This document shows, in pieces, positions 47,421 through 62,100 of a DNA stretch of 64,000 bases; position 1 is the stretch's first letter; every line of letters starts with the position of its first letter. The notes beneath the pieces are model-generated. The model made no database searches. It had not been told where the DNA came from and worked only from the letters and a program-made list of their open reading frames with translations. Origin of the DNA: Viscum album (Eukaryota; Streptophyta; Magnoliopsida; Santalales; Viscaceae); assembly GCA_963277665.1 (NCBI GenBank), contig OY728165.1, positions 1,152,362,050 through 1,152,426,049 of the forward strand, given 5' to 3'. The translations under genes and the position numbers were made by a program.

Positions 47421-48552
47421 TCCTTTATCCGATGCGGTGCGACGACACCACCCCATTCCATCTCCGCCTCCGTTGCCAAAAAACCAACTATTATGGGGGA
47501 GGTTCTGGCTGTGTTCGTGTGGCACGAACCCTCCTCATTATGAAGATAATAGTTGGAAATTTACATATTGTAATTATAATGATGATGTTCAGAATCATAA
47601 ACAACTCAAACCAACCCCCCACATCGATTTTGAAGAATTTTATCGATGTCACGGAAGACGGCGTTGCTTAAAATGGATGTCATTCCGTCAGTGTCAGAGG
47701 GAAAGTCATTGTCGTTGGCAGCATTCTTTATAGGCAGCATCTTCTCCCTTGACATAGAGCAAGTGGAATGAGGATGTGCCTTCTTCATGAGCGTCACCTC
47801 ACTTTCTTGCCTGGTGGAAGAGGTGGAGGAGATGTTCTTCATGTTCATCATGGGAAGTATGATCTCCCTCTTTCTCCTAAGTTCACCAGATGTTTAATCC
47901 AAAATAATAGAGATAGTTTATCTATTATATTTATGGCACAATAACTCAAGAGTTGTATCTCATTAAATGTAACAACACATTAGATTAAATGTTGAGGGAT
48001 GGATTAAAAAATATTTGAATTAAAATTTAATTAACTGCCATCATTATTGTTGGGGAGTTGGCAAGAATTAAACCATGGAATTCGAAGAGTTCAAAGGTGT
48101 TTCATGGGGAGTTGAGGGGTTTGAGCTCGTGTGGGCCCCACCGAAAAATATCCTCCCATGGAAGATTTTGTGGGGATGTGCCCCATCTCCAACATCTCTT
48201 TAAATAAATTAACTACCACCCTAATAAAATTATTTCACACATAATTTTATATATTTTATTAAGAAACCCCAAAAATTAGCATCCGCTCTCCACCAAATGC
48301 AACTGTTGTAAAGGTCTCTTTAACAAATATCGACGCTATAAGTTCACCGATGTCCTCATATATGAATTCCAAGCACCGTTAAAAATGATATCAAATAACG
48401 CTCGTACGTTCACTGAACGTACCCAAAAAAACATTATAAAATTATTCCGGGCACACCAGACCTTAGAATGAAGCGCTATTTGAAACGGCAGACTCGTAAA
48501 ATTCCCTTGTATTTAAGAAAAAAAAATTCCATGGAATTTCTGGGTCTTCACA

Positions 48553-48557
48553 TCAAT
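48553..48557. repeat. Target-site duplication TCAAT, right
   Basis: Perfect match to 37853-37857, directly after the right LTR edge. Confidence 0.9.
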
Positions 48558-49000
48558 TGAATGAACAAAGTATTCTACTGAAATATCTATTGAAGAAGAA
48601 CATTATGGGGAGATAATTTTTTATCAGCCATCAAATTTCATTGAAGGTTAACTTTGATAATACAAGATATTTTTTTAAGGAAAGGGAAAATAATATAGCT
48701 ACATTTGTAGTATCCGACACAAAACCCCATGAATTGATGCCATATCTTTGTATATGTTGTGCCATAAATCTAATCCTTTTTTTAAGACACAGTACATTCC
48801 AATCCCATCTCCACATACGTCTCACACACCCATAAATGGTATGTTGGGATACCTAAAATTCTAATATACCAGGATTGGGTACCAATATTCCAGTAATTGA
48901 ATAACGAACCCACGACCCTAATTTCAACCCCAATTAAAGGGAAGATAAATTTACTGTTAAGGGGAAGCACACATTGATCGTGGGGAAAGGATATCTACCC
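48558..49000. other. Flank right of the gypsy insertion, nothing recognised
   Basis: AT-rich with short open frames on both strands at 48631-48835 that overlap each other and show no motif. It was joined to 37852 before the insertion. Confidence 0.5.
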
Positions 49001-50760
49001 CCTGATCTTCCAATATTCCCTTTAGTTTTTTCAAATCTAATCTATGTGATTTAATAAATAGATTAATTAGCATTTATTTATTTGTTTTTCATTACCAATA
49101 AAAAAACCTAAAAAATGTTATCCTCAAACAAATGGTGAATTACCCAATGTAAAATATCATCAATGAGAGTAGGGTGTGACATCGAAGGGCCATGTCTATT
49201 AAAAATCATAATTTCAAATGTCTAGAAAATGATTCATGATAGTATTTGAAGGGATTCAAAACATAGAACATATTTTCATTAGACTATAGATAAATTTTTA
49301 TTCAACATTTGATCATTATATCACATTGTTCATAGGTCTCTTTATGTGAATATGATATTGTTTCATCCCCATTGGACACACCTATGTAATATAGTTAAGA
49401 ACCCTCTTCATTAATGTCACTAACATTAGTTCCCCCCTAACATTGGTTACCAACCTTGTCACACCATTTTGTTTGGTCACATACCCGAGTGAAAATTCTC
49501 TCCAGTCACCTACCTATGTGTCTCTTTTATTATGGTTACCTCATTGGAAAATGATCAATATAATCATCTTCTAAAGGCTCTAGAAATGCATGATAATATT
49601 TTACATAAATGATTTACCATATTCAATAAAAACCCTATTTGGTATTGGTGATCAAAACTGTCATAAGAAAAATTAAATTGGAAATAATCATCAATCAATA
49701 AGACCCTTGTGGATCTAAAAATCATTTTCTATAAATTTAAATTGGTCACATGTCCTTATGGTGTAGTTTAAAATTATCCAATACCATGATTTATATCCTT
49801 GTTTAGAAAACAATATATCCCATGAGTATAATGTTTTTTCAATTGTCCACATAATGAGCCAAATGTAATGTTATATTAGACTCAAATTTGGATTATTCCA
49901 AAAAAAATATTTATTATGTTATATTCTCCCAAATTAATTTCATTCATCCTTGTATAATTACCAAGAGACATGGGGAAAACACTAATATTTAGGCATATGA
50001 CCTATTGTAATTCCTAGTGTATATCATTTACTCTGTTTTTATCTAGTTTAATATAGAATGGGTAATGTACAAATAATCCACACATAATCCATTTATAGAA
50101 TTCATTATATATAAATTAATTTATATTTGAAATGAAATATCATTGAATATTTTAAAAATACATAATATTTCATCAGTTAGATGTAGACTTAGCCACATGA
50201 CTGTAAAAGGCTCTATCATTACCATGTTTTCTTATAGAATAACTATCTAAAAATCAAGAAGAGGTTGTTGAGTAAGTAAAAATTTTATTTTATAGAAAAT
50301 ATCAGAGTTTGGGTATGATAGAAAAATATTATTCCCTAAAATAAATGACATTAGAAATATAAAAACATAATGAAAATAGATTTGACATGGGAGATTTATA
50401 GTTTTTCAAGGAACATAAATCTTCTAGTATACTCCACCAATACTATACACCATATGTTTTTTGATTTTAACAATAACCCATTTTTACAAGGGGATCCCAT
50501 CTATGTACAAGTAACTATCACATAATACAATGGTATATGAAATTTCAAAAAATATCTCCCTTTAAAATAACACTCTATGGTCTTATGAAACACTCCTATT
50601 GTTAGTGTAAAAAATAGAATGAATAATCTTTTGAAATAACAATTATTGCATAGAGTTGCATGATAAAACTAATAGTAGTCAAATATACATATCGTGATGA
50701 TTATAGTATCAAATATGAAGAAAAGAATGATCTTCAGTTTATTTGAAAAAAAATGATTTG
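49000..50760 (+). pseudogene. Probable Ty1/copia pol fragment, plus strand
   Basis: Near 50465, FNNNPFLQGDPIYVQ resembles the copia RT block DVKNAFLHGDLEEEVYM. About 30 codons later, SMVL-NTPIVSVKNRMNNLL resembles the SLYGLKQAPRAW block and what follows it. Near 49115, CYPQTNGELPN may be the end of the integrase core. Everything is broken by stops, and no LTR or PBS was found, so extent and identity are tentative. Confidence 0.45.
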
Positions 50761-53700
50761 AAAACACGAACAATTTTGTTTGATATTTTCTATGTGTAGG
50801 AATTGGTTTCAATTAAAATATTCAAATGTATGAATGTAAATTTTATTATTATTATAATTAATTTAATATACATTGAAAATATATCTCTTAAAATTATATC
50901 TACTCTTTAATTATTAAATTTATCATGATATTTTCATAATAGTCAATAAGGAAATCAAATAAAAAATAAATTTTCAATTTCTATATTAAATACATTAATT
51001 CCTTCCTACTATAGAATAATATTCTTCAATAATGCTATCAAGATTACTAATCATCAGATCATTCCAATCATCGAAAGGGGAATCTTCTATTAAAATAACT
51101 TTCCTTACATGAAAAATAATTTTTTGGATAATCTCTGAAAACATGAAATAACATATTAAGAGGAAATTAATGTAACCATGATGATCATTGAATTATCTAA
51201 TTAATCATAAAATATACAAATCTAAGTACTAATTATTGTTATATAAACATGTTAGAGACTTTCTAACATAAATTAGGAAATTTTCATCTTCATGGAATAA
51301 GATAAATAGAATTCATTATTGTATAGGATGATTCTTTTGAATGAGATAAATTAAATACTAAATTGAGACACTTTTCTTACACAAAATCATCCACATTTAG
51401 GTAGATATTCATTTATTAATGTCCTTTTCTAAATAAAATTTCATCTCTTAACATCATTATTTTTAAACTATAAGAATCTAATAACATTGTAAGTCAACCA
51501 TACTATTTATAATGCAATATCTTATTATGTTAGTATAACATTAAATAGAAATATTTTTTATTCCGAGTAAAAAAATATACTCATTTATTCTTATAAGATA
51601 AAATACAATGTTGAAAAACAAAAACTTCACACATAAAAATATTGTTATTTATGAAATTAGTTTAAGATATGTTTTTTTGATAAATTTAACATAAAACACA
51701 TATGAAAACCATGTTAGAATAAAAATATTTATTTTTTGTGTCATCAAAACACCAAAAAATTGAGATATCTTGGATCTACATAAGTGTTTCCAATAGAATC
51801 CCCATATATTATGATAGAATATTCCATCAGTTGTGAAAAAATGCACAAAAGAAACAATGAAACACTAAAACCATATATTCTCTCTTTTTCTTATCCACCT
51901 TTGAAATAATTCTCCCCAAAATATCATTTTTATAACACTAAAATTTTTGAATTTCATTTTTGTTTCCCCTTTTTTGTGATATCAAATATAAGTAGATCAA
52001 TGACATAAATCACTATTATACATTAAAAATAATAAATATTACATAATAACGATTACGATCCGAACAAGGAAATAAGTTTCATTAAAAAAGATAATTACTA
52101 TAGATCTTAAATGAAATAATGATATTCAACTAAAAATTAATTGAGAATATATAATATAAATAAAAACTTATATTCTATATGTATTAACAGAAATAAATCA
52201 TATAAAATAATAATAATAAAATAACAGTGAAACACAATATAAAAATTAGATGTAAATTGAAAATAAACACATTAATAAGAAAAGTAATTTCTTAAACAAT
52301 ATAAATATTTTCATGTAATAGGGTACTAATTTCCTTATTTTTTTATCAATTAATATGATATATTTCTATAGAGTCCCTGAAATTATTCAAATTTAAAATA
52401 TCATGATCTCTTGAAGATCGTGAGTTACTTATTTGGGTAGAAATTTAAAATGAAGAAAATTAATTTTAGAAGTAATTTTTTCTCCATCCATATATACTTT
52501 TTCTAATCTCAAGTAATATTCCACTTGATTCAATGTTTCCATTGATGGTTCTACAATAATCATTTCAACCACAAACTGAACTGTTAACATAAATTAATTG
52601 GCATTATCTCGTGAATTAACATGATCATAGAGAGTCCAAAATCCATTCCGATATTATATAAAATGAACTATTAATGATTATAATTATGAAATAAACATCA
52701 ATTATATTTATATAACTCATTCATTTGGTGAATCCAACTATACATTATGAATTTCTGATCTTTTATTTCTTACATGATTTGTAAATAATAGTTCTTGATT
52801 AAGATCTGTTATTCATGTGGTATACACCTATTGATTTCAATCAGTAGTATTTCTATCCCCTTGATATGGATTTCTTGAAATTTATCTTATTGGTTCATTA
52901 AATAGAATGTAAATATCCTTTCTATATTCTTGTTCTTCTCCTTCACTAAGGATATTTTGACTATTAATTTCTACTTATTATTCTCTAATTATCTATCTTT
53001 TCTCTCCATCTATATATATTTATATTACGTTCATTGTACCCAAAATAGTTTGTATCCAAAAATAATCAATTCTTAAAAATATTGTGATTCTAGGGAACAA
53101 TGTATTGTCTACTGGGAGAAACTATGATAACATAAGTTACTACTAATGCAGGAGTATGTGTTGATCTATGTTCATAATAAAATTCTATGATAAACTCTAC
53201 AACTATAATAACATATCTTTTTGTTTCCAATAGTGTGTCATTATTATGAAATTTTCTAATATCAATGGATTGGACTCACCTCTATATGTAAATGGGAACA
53301 TCTTTTTGAACAGGAACCCCAGTACAAAAACCTATTCTAGGTGCATCCCAATGAGTAAAATCATTGTACACTCCAATATATTATTCTAGAATTACCATTA
53401 AAAAATAAAATTTTTTCTAATAAAAACCACATCTTCTGAAAATACATATTATCAATGTTGTCAATCAGTGATAGAAAGTGGTGGTATTCTCATTGAAACA
53501 AATAAAAACTTTTCAAATCACTATACATAATATTCTTCAAAAAATAAATAAATTCATAGAAATATTTTGTTTATGAAACATGTAACTCATAAAATTCCAT
53601 GATGGACTAATAATATTTAAAAAAAAGAATCTATATAATTAATGATTTACTAGAAATAAATCATTTTTAAACATACCATTTCTATAGTTGATTGTGGATT

Positions 53701-54485
53701 GGATAATCATAATAAAACAATTTATTTCTAGTTATAGATCCCTCAATAGCATCTTCCCTACATTAGAAGAGCTGAGCAACAATTTCCTAATATCTAGATG
53801 TTTTACTTCATTTATGGAGTACAATAGATTGTTGAACTATATTTAGCATTCATGAGGTAACTTGAATGATTCCACCATTAACAATAAGATTATGGAGAAT
53901 ATTTTTCAATTTATTAATGTGGCGACCAAGTTGACATTTTCCAGAAATGATTAATAGTGATCTTATAATCCATAAGAACATATTTCTCAAACATGAAATC
54001 ATTTCTCCATTAATCAAAAACATATTCTATACCGTTTTGATTGATAACCTTCTTGATCAACATATATGATATTTTGGGCCATGTGAAATCAACTACTTAT
54101 TTAATATAATAAAAATTTAATGTTATTCGTTCTAAGATTCTTCACGAGGATACACTATAAATTCACTTAATTTTCTCCATTAATTACAAGAATAACAAGA
54201 TTGGGTGGTTAGGTAAATATTGGTTGGTTTGTAGAGAAAACGTGATCATAGGAAGGATTAAAAAAATTCTCACTATGTTTTCACACATTATTTTTCGTGC
54301 AAATTCAGTGGTCACACGTGGATGTGCAAGGAAATGATTACAAAATCTAGGCGACATATCCTATTTTAATATGACCGACACTAGAAATAGTGACTGAAAA
54401 CTAATATAAAATCAATTAAATAATGTATTTACTCAAATATAATTTTTTTCTATTTATAAGAAATCCAAAATTATATCATGTTAAA
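50761..54485. other. AT-rich stretch with no recognisable feature
   Basis: No domain, tRNA, tandem repeat or LTR pair was recognised. The right part (about 54000-54480) would be expected to contain the 3' LTR of the minus-strand copia relic that follows, but I could not define its edges. Confidence 0.45.
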
Positions 54486-54782
54486 TTAAAGAATCATAAT
54501 TCTTAATCTGAAAATGTAAAATGTTCCTACATGAAAGGGTTTAGTAAAATAGTATTCTAATTTATTTTCTATGAAAACTAAATCTATATATTTATCTATA
54601 TTTTTATCATGATGTATTTCAAAATGATCTCTCATATCATTGTTCTTTGTTCCGGAAGCGTTTATTATATTCAATGAAATATTGATACTGTTAGTGTTAT
54701 CACACTTGATAGTAACACATTTGATACTAAATAAAAAATTCGTTATTGTTTTTTTATCCATAATACTTCTGCACAAAAACAT
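54486..54782 (-). pseudogene. Copia RNase H C-terminal segment, still open (98 codons)
   Basis: The frame contains TIKCDNTNSINISLN, HFEIHHDKNIDKYIDLVF, LEYYFTKPFH and ends FYIFRLRIMIL. This follows the copia RNase H end: CDN.SAI..SKNP, RTKHIDI..HFIR, LADIFTKPL and F..LR..LGML. The ATG used as start is internal to pol, so it is an open fragment, not a gene. The RTKHID block has changed heavily (NNDMRD), so enzymatic activity is unlikely. Confidence 0.8.
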
Positions 54783-55297
54783 CCTTATACAATATATTCG
54801 AATTCAAATGTTAATAATTCTATAGTGTTTTTTAATACATGACCAAAATAATGGATATATTTAATGAAAATGAAAGGGTTATGAGGTTATCTTTATATCT
54901 ATTCAAAATCTAGTTAAATCCACACATGAATATGAAATTAAATAAATTTCATATGTTTTTGAAAAAATAATAGAAAGTGAAAAAGTTATTTTTAAATATC
55001 ATAAAATATATTTTAAAATATTTAAATGAGATTATATTATATTAGCTTTAAATATTGGACAAATACATTTTTGAAAACATAATGTTTGGTTTATTTACAA
55101 TATGATACAATGAACATATAATGATTCATATTTATTAATTTTTGTCAACTATTTTTCAAGTTTCATTCATATGAATTATAACATTGGAGATTATTGAAGT
55201 TGAGTATGCATTTTTGTTTTGACTTCCACACATCATAAGTAAATATTGTATTTTCTTTGGTTGAAAACATTTCAACAATTTTTTTTATATTTAGATA

Positions 55298-55551
55298 ACT
55301 AAAATATAGTTTAACTCACCCATCATAATAATTTTAATTTTTTTCATCTGTTTTGATAAATTATCAAATAAGTTATTATTTGTAGATCAATAAATAACTA
55401 TATAAAGTTATATTTGTATTTTAAAAATATCTAAGGATAATGTTTTAATAAATAATATATGTTCTTCCCTTTATAATATAAAACTGTCATACACTTGAAA
55501 TGATATTAATATTTCATACCATGATCTTGGTTCTTTTTTAAGTCCATATTG
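55298..55551 (-). pseudogene. Copia reverse transcriptase remnant
   Basis: On the minus strand QYGLKKEPRSWYE (55513-55551) matches LYGLKQAPRAWYE. Further on FDNLSKQMKKIKIIMMGELN (ending near 55310) matches the block FSKLMQKEFEMSMMGEL. The YVDD box between them is degraded. These blocks are of the Tork/SIRE-like type with a MMGEL motif. Confidence 0.82.
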
Positions 55552-58500
55552 ATATTTGGTATCGTTAAGGGTGGAATTTGAAAAATTGAGGGTCTTAAGA
55601 ACCAAGAGGTTGTTCTATAAAATCATACTCTAATAATAATTGAATTAAAAAAATATTTTTTATCATCCATAATAAATAATTTGACATTTATATTTGATTT
55701 ATCTGCTAGAACAATTATAATTTCTCATTACATAGTTATATGATAAAATGCATCTTAAAGGTGTATTCCTTTTTTCTGGTAATTTTCTTCAAAAACTAAT
55801 ATGGATTTATTTATAGTGATTATTGGATTATTGTATTTCTTATTTATAAATACTCATTATTATCTAATTATACTTTTCGTAGATAGACTTTCAATCAATT
55901 CCCCAACATTTTTTCATTTGAAATGATTTTATTCTTCATGCATTGATATGAACTAACATTCTATAAAAAAATATTCATATTAAGATTAGGGTTCCATATG
56001 GGATAGAAACAAATATAATCCTACTATGATTCCATTATTTCTACTATTTTAATATCATTCATTTAGGCATCCTATTACTATTTCTATAGGATTTCTATTT
56101 ATAATTATAGGAAATCTTGGAATAATGGTTTCTTGTTTACAAGTATCAACCATTATAGGATTTGGTTTCAAGTAATAATTTTGAAAATCATAATTTTGGT
56201 TTTTTTAATGAATGCTTTGGGACTTATATCATATAAAGAATATTTTTCTCATTAGTATGTTCATTTTTGGATCAAAAGGATCAATTTCATAAAACATCTC
56301 ATCAATTTATATTAAAAAAATACTATTACTTTTTGGAAAAATATATAGGATTTGTATATAATGGAGTAACATAGTAAGATACCATTATCATCCATTTGAT
56401 AAAATTTAAAAATATTTTCATTGGGGACCAATATGTAAACCTCTATTCAAATACATTGATGTATCATACCTTTGGTTATCTATTATTAAAAACTCATTTG
56501 ATATTTTATTTATGATCGGTTAAATTTGAACTCTTTTAAGGAAATAACAACATATGTTAATAACATTTACCCCAAAAGGACCAGGCTTTTTATATCCACA
56601 TAACATGGTTCTAGAAACATCATTCAAAGAAATATTAATCAATTTAAAAATAAAATTAGTTTGAGGTTTCAAGAGGGTAGACAATCTCTGTGTAATATTT
56701 TCATTGAGAAATATAACTTAATTTTTTGAGTCAAAAATTTACATCAATGATATTTTATCAAAATCATAATTTTATCACTATTTTTATTATTTTATAAATT
56801 ATAAAATTAAAACAATATATAAAAAACCCCAGTATTATATAATAAAAATAAAACCCCAGTGTATCTTAAAAAATCATCTACTAAAGCATTATTTTTTTTA
56901 TAGTAAGACCGAACATATTAATTGTTTGAAACTGAATCACCTAGATAAGATGATTATTTCTAGAAATAATAGCCTATTTAACATCATTAAATGTTGAATT
57001 TTGTTTCATTCCCATTTCACATAAATCACATGTCTTATATTTATCCAATTATTGGTCATGAAATTCATAATTAAAATGTTTCTTAAATAACATTTTCATT
57101 AAACGAAAAATTATATGTTCAATCAATATATTCCAAATCCATGATTCATCATTTTTAGTATTCTAACAATTTACATTTTTTCTATAAAATGAATTAGTAA
57201 CTAGTGTTGATATATTATCAGTTCTTGGTTATTTGAAATTTAGAGACATGTCATTGAATACTGAGCATGAATTTTTGGAAAAATCAATTGTATAAATATC
57301 ATCACTAATATGAGAGAAATTTATCAGTTTTTTCTTCTAACCATCAATATAATAATATTTTCCTGAGAATATATGGATTAATAACTACATTTCCAATTAC
57401 ACCAACTTTATAATTTTTATTATCACCAATTGTGAGATAACCTCCATAAATTATTAATTGTGAGTGGACGTTTTATAAGTATCCACTCATATTTATTGAA
57501 CTAAAATGTTTTATAAATCATTTAACATTTATTTTATGTATGTTTTTTAACATTTATAATTCAAACTACATGGTACTTTATAACACAAATATATTTTGGT
57601 CTAAAATGTTATCTATAAAAGTCTTATGAATAAAATAAATTTCCATATAATTTAAAATTTTTATATTAAAATTATTCTGTTAAAAAATAGTTTTAGTTTT
57701 TGGAAATAAGAATTATCATATTACATAGGTTATAATATTTTAATTTATCTATATAATATAAATATATATCCTTGAATTTTTTTTAGTATTTATAAGTAGG
57801 AACTAAATTGTATTAATAATGTTTTGTCTTTTCACCCAATCATCATATTCTTAACTTTTCTTTATTAAACATATTCAGTACAACATTTCAATTCATATAA
57901 TCATCCCCTTTGGTTAAATGAATTTCATCATATTTGATGTTTTGAGACTCTATTTGTTTGTTTTTAATAGACATGAATTTTTCAGTATAGAAAGAAGTAT
58001 ACACTTCCAAATGATTTTTCAAATTTGAAATGTTTTTTATTAAATATTCATGTTGACAAAACATTTTATTTTACGAGTCCCTATGTGATTTTTTTTCTTT
58101 TTTAATATTTCAATTTTAGTTTTTTATGTATTATAATGTTCATTTTTTTTAATATATGAAATTTTCATTTACTAGTTAATGCTCAATCATAGAAGAATAA
58201 TAATTATATAACTCATCCAAATTTTCAATAATGAACATTTTGGAATTTTCACTATGATTTTATGCTTATAACATAGATGATGTAAAATCAAATGAATTTT
58301 GGAATAAATGAATTTTTCCTTCATATACTTCTTATCATTCTTCTTATAAACAAATTTATTAAATTATTTATTTTATAATTTTTTTCATCATTATGATCTG
58401 AAAAATAATGCTTTATATGACCCATCATCTCTCACTCATAAAAAATTATTTTATTACAATTATCACCTTGATTCATATACATATTGAATGGTATTTTAAA

Positions 58501-59100
58501 GACTCATCTCTTGTTATAAATTTTTATTGAAAATCTATGAATATCGTGTATGCTCACTATTAGTTCTATAATAGATTCATTATTTATATTCTTATATATT
58601 TTATTGATGTGTATAATTTTTTCGATTTTTAATCCTTATAATTAGAAACCTCCAATGAATAATTATTCTTCTTGATATATATATAGTGTCATCCATCAAC
58701 TTAAATTTCAATATCATACATCAAAATAGTTCGAATGAGATATTTTAACGTAGAACTATTTACCTTATATATTGAAAAATAGCATCTAATACTATACTCC
58801 ACATTGTTGGTAATACTCAAAGAAATTTAAGTTCATGTTCAAGATCAATGATTGGTTTCCCTATAGTAGTAATTATATTAACAATCTTAGTGTTCCTTCC
58901 ATTCATCTATAATATAATTTCTACTTCAAATATTTTGATAGTTTCAAACATGATTTGGTTGTATCGTATCTAAGAACCTTCAAATTTTTTATACATTCAT
59001 ATGAAACTACTATAGTGGACAATATTTCATGATCTTCTTGAAACCGAGTCACTCATTTGAGTTCATATGGCCATAATTCACAATTTATACTGTTCATAGA

Positions 59101-62100
59101 TTTGGAATTTAGATTATATTTTTCATTAGTAGTATTATAAGAAATTTAATTTAATTTAATAGGAATTCAATAAGACATTACAACATTATGAAAAAATTTC
59201 AATCCAATATTCTTCATATGGATGGTCATGAAACCATACTACCAACAATAATTTTAACCATTAATATAAAGATTTATAATAATTGAATTAATTTTTTTAT
59301 CAGCCATATAATGAATTATTAATAGATATTTGGATATAAACCATTGATACTTGTGAAATCATGAGTCTCAATATTTAATAAAGGGTTTTTTGTAAAGAAT
59401 GTGTAATTGGAAAATCTTGAGGGTTCTGAATTATGTTCCTAATTTTTAATAACTAAAACCACCTTCTTAATGTATGGTAGTTAAAATATTTTTTACATAA
59501 TATGAAATGACATATAAAATATAATAACTTAACGAAATATATCTATCAAAAACATTTTTGAGTGGTTTGGGGAATTTAAATAGAGCAATACACTCGACCA
59601 ACACTCTACTGCCTGAGTTTGTGATTTTCACAAGAATAACCATTTTATTAGGGGCTTCGAACTGATTACAATGAAATTTCACATAATAAATTGGTCAAAG
59701 AGATTACAACCAAGATATTAATTTCCAAGACCATCTATGGCCTTAACACACACTATTACAATAATAGTAAACAAAGTAAAATGAATAAAATTTGTAAAGA
59801 ACGATTGATGTACCAAGTATGAGGCAACAGCTAATAGTATAGTAAGGTATGTAATGAGAAGATGATAGTTATAAATGTGTAGAAGAGAATGATATTTACT
59901 AAAACTAATAATCTTGTAAGAAAAACACAAGGGATTTTGTTTGATTATATTTATGTACATTAATTCAGTGGTGGGAAAATATTTGAATGTGTCTATGTTA
60001 TTTTCAGACTCCATTTCTCTACAAGTTTATCCATGTTTTCGATAACCATTCCATTAAAATATCATCATTAATTATTAAAATTAGCATGAGATAATCGTAA
60101 TGGTATAGTTGATAATCGATATTAAATTTACTAGGATACGACTTTAATATCATATATTGTTCCTTACAAATGTGGAATAATTTTAGGTAATTGAATTTCC
60201 ATAGAGCATATTCGCTAGGTCATTCCACTAATAGATACATGTAGCATGATTTAAAAAAATCTTTCTAAATATGGTAAATTCATATTCTAAAATACTCTTA
60301 AACAATGAAATGAATTGATAAGAGATTAAAAAAAGTAATCACAAAATTCATCATAACATCTAATTTTTTATCAGGCATTCCAATGAATGTAATGTTCTTG
60401 ATAAGATAAATTTGTTAGAGGATTTTTATGATTTAATATATAATGTTTTCAATCAAGAAGTTATATAAAAATATTTCATTACTAAATTGGGTTATTATTC
60501 AGTATAAGATAAATATGTAACTGATATATGATACTATGATTTTACAACATATTCTAGATCATGTAAGAAAATATTTATTGAATTTAATTTTCAGAATACG
60601 CGGATTTCTCACAAATTTATTCTCTCTAAATATTTGAAATAAATCCAATGGAAATTTAATTATACTCTTAATATGATATGATATTATTTATTAATATAAG
60701 TTTTAAAGACTGATATTTCTCATTTTGAGTAAATATACATTTATATTTGATTCTCATAATATAAAATACATTCTCATAAAATAAATAATTTTCATAATAT
60801 ATGAAAATAATTTATAGAATAATTCTTTGATAAATTATTTTGATAAATATTTTTTGAGAATCAACGAAAAAAATGTATGACTTCAAATACAGATATTTTT
60901 AATTATAAAAAACATTGAAATTGAGATATTTTGGAAAAACATAATTTTATACAACATCTCTATGTCATGGCTTTAAATGTAACATTAACTTTTCATGTTT
61001 TCTCAACTATAAAATTAACTCCTTGTGTCCATGTAATGTGAATTTAAAATTTATGAATTTCCCAATTAAGAAGAACCAAATGACATATGTTCATATTCCA
61101 AAAATATGTTAATATATAAATATCATCAAATTGGCTTAATCCCATCCAATAAAAAATTACTTCTTCTGAATGATGTTATAATTTTTAAAACGCAATACTA
61201 TATGGCATTAAAAATAGTATAACTATTCAGTTAGATATATATTGAGTCTCAAAAAAACATTTTTATGTTATGACCATATCATGGTAATATTTGATCCCTA
61301 TCATGATCCATGTATCCATTATTTCTATTTGGAAGGATTTCATGAATTCATATTAAATATTTAATTTTTTTAGATTATTATTTTCATACATAAATGATGA
61401 TCTGACCTCTCATACCCTAAAACATTTTATAATTCATATTGTCCTTGGTAATACCCAACAACAACATTCCTTTGGAATACAGACTGAATCATTCTCTAAA
61501 CAACACGGTAGAAGAGAATGAAAGGTTAAAAATGGTAAATTTTATATGAAACCAACTTACCATAAAAAAGACATATCAAACCAAAACTATTTTTTATGAA
61601 ATTTCACTTAATTTTTAATTTTTTTAGGATTACACATTAGGTCTACCAATATATCATGAAATCCATATTAGATATCCAAGTACATCCTAACATTCCCTGA
61701 TTCTAAGTCATTATTATTAATACCATGAGACAAGAGATATTATAATTCACTATCAATATAAACATGAGATATAACCAGCTACCACCATAACTATTATGTC
61801 TCATAATTTCACCAAAAAATATTCATTAACAAAAATACTTCCACATGAGTAGGTGAACATATTTTGTATGAGAATATCATCTAAATGGAACAATTCCTAA
61901 TTTTGCTGTAGCTTGTGAATGCCTATAGAAGCTGAATTCCTAGATGACATCCACATAATGATGGGTTGTGAATAAGAATTTGAAACTTATTTCTATATCA
62001 ACCCAATTTGAGTGTTTATCCCCATATTATATGAATTCATACCTCCCATGAGAAATGGTTGATGATGATCACATTCACATCGTTCCCACAACTATTCAGG

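Larger units (their letters stand above)
37858..48552 (-). mobile_element. Full-length Ty3/gypsy insertion, minus strand, with TSD but dead
   Basis: The two LTRs are 3387 and 3385 bp. A perfect 5-bp target duplication TCAAT, a PBS next to the right LTR and a PPT next to the left LTR all agree on a minus-strand element of 10695 bp. Integrase, RNase H and gag remnants follow in the expected order from left to right (pol C-terminus first, since the element is reversed). The LTRs differ at roughly one in five to six positions where I aligned them, so the insertion is old. The internal region is only 3.9 kb, too short for a full gag-pol. Confidence 0.92.
45168..48552 (-). repeat. 5' LTR of the minus-strand gypsy element
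   Basis: Read on the minus strand it starts TGTGAAGACCCAGAAATT at 48552 and ends near 45168 beside the PBS. It carries the same tandem repeat and GC-rich island as the 3' LTR. Confidence 0.9.
54486..59100 (-). mobile_element. Ty1/copia relic, minus strand (approximate right end, LTRs not defined)
   Basis: RNase H (54486-54782) and RT blocks (55298-55551) run in minus-strand copia order. The DNA out to about 59100 has the length expected for integrase and gag. A piece with MGHIKHYF (near 58410) may come from the gag zinc knuckle. I could not find its LTR pair, PBS or target duplication. Its RNase H tail is better preserved than the other copia relics. Confidence 0.65.
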
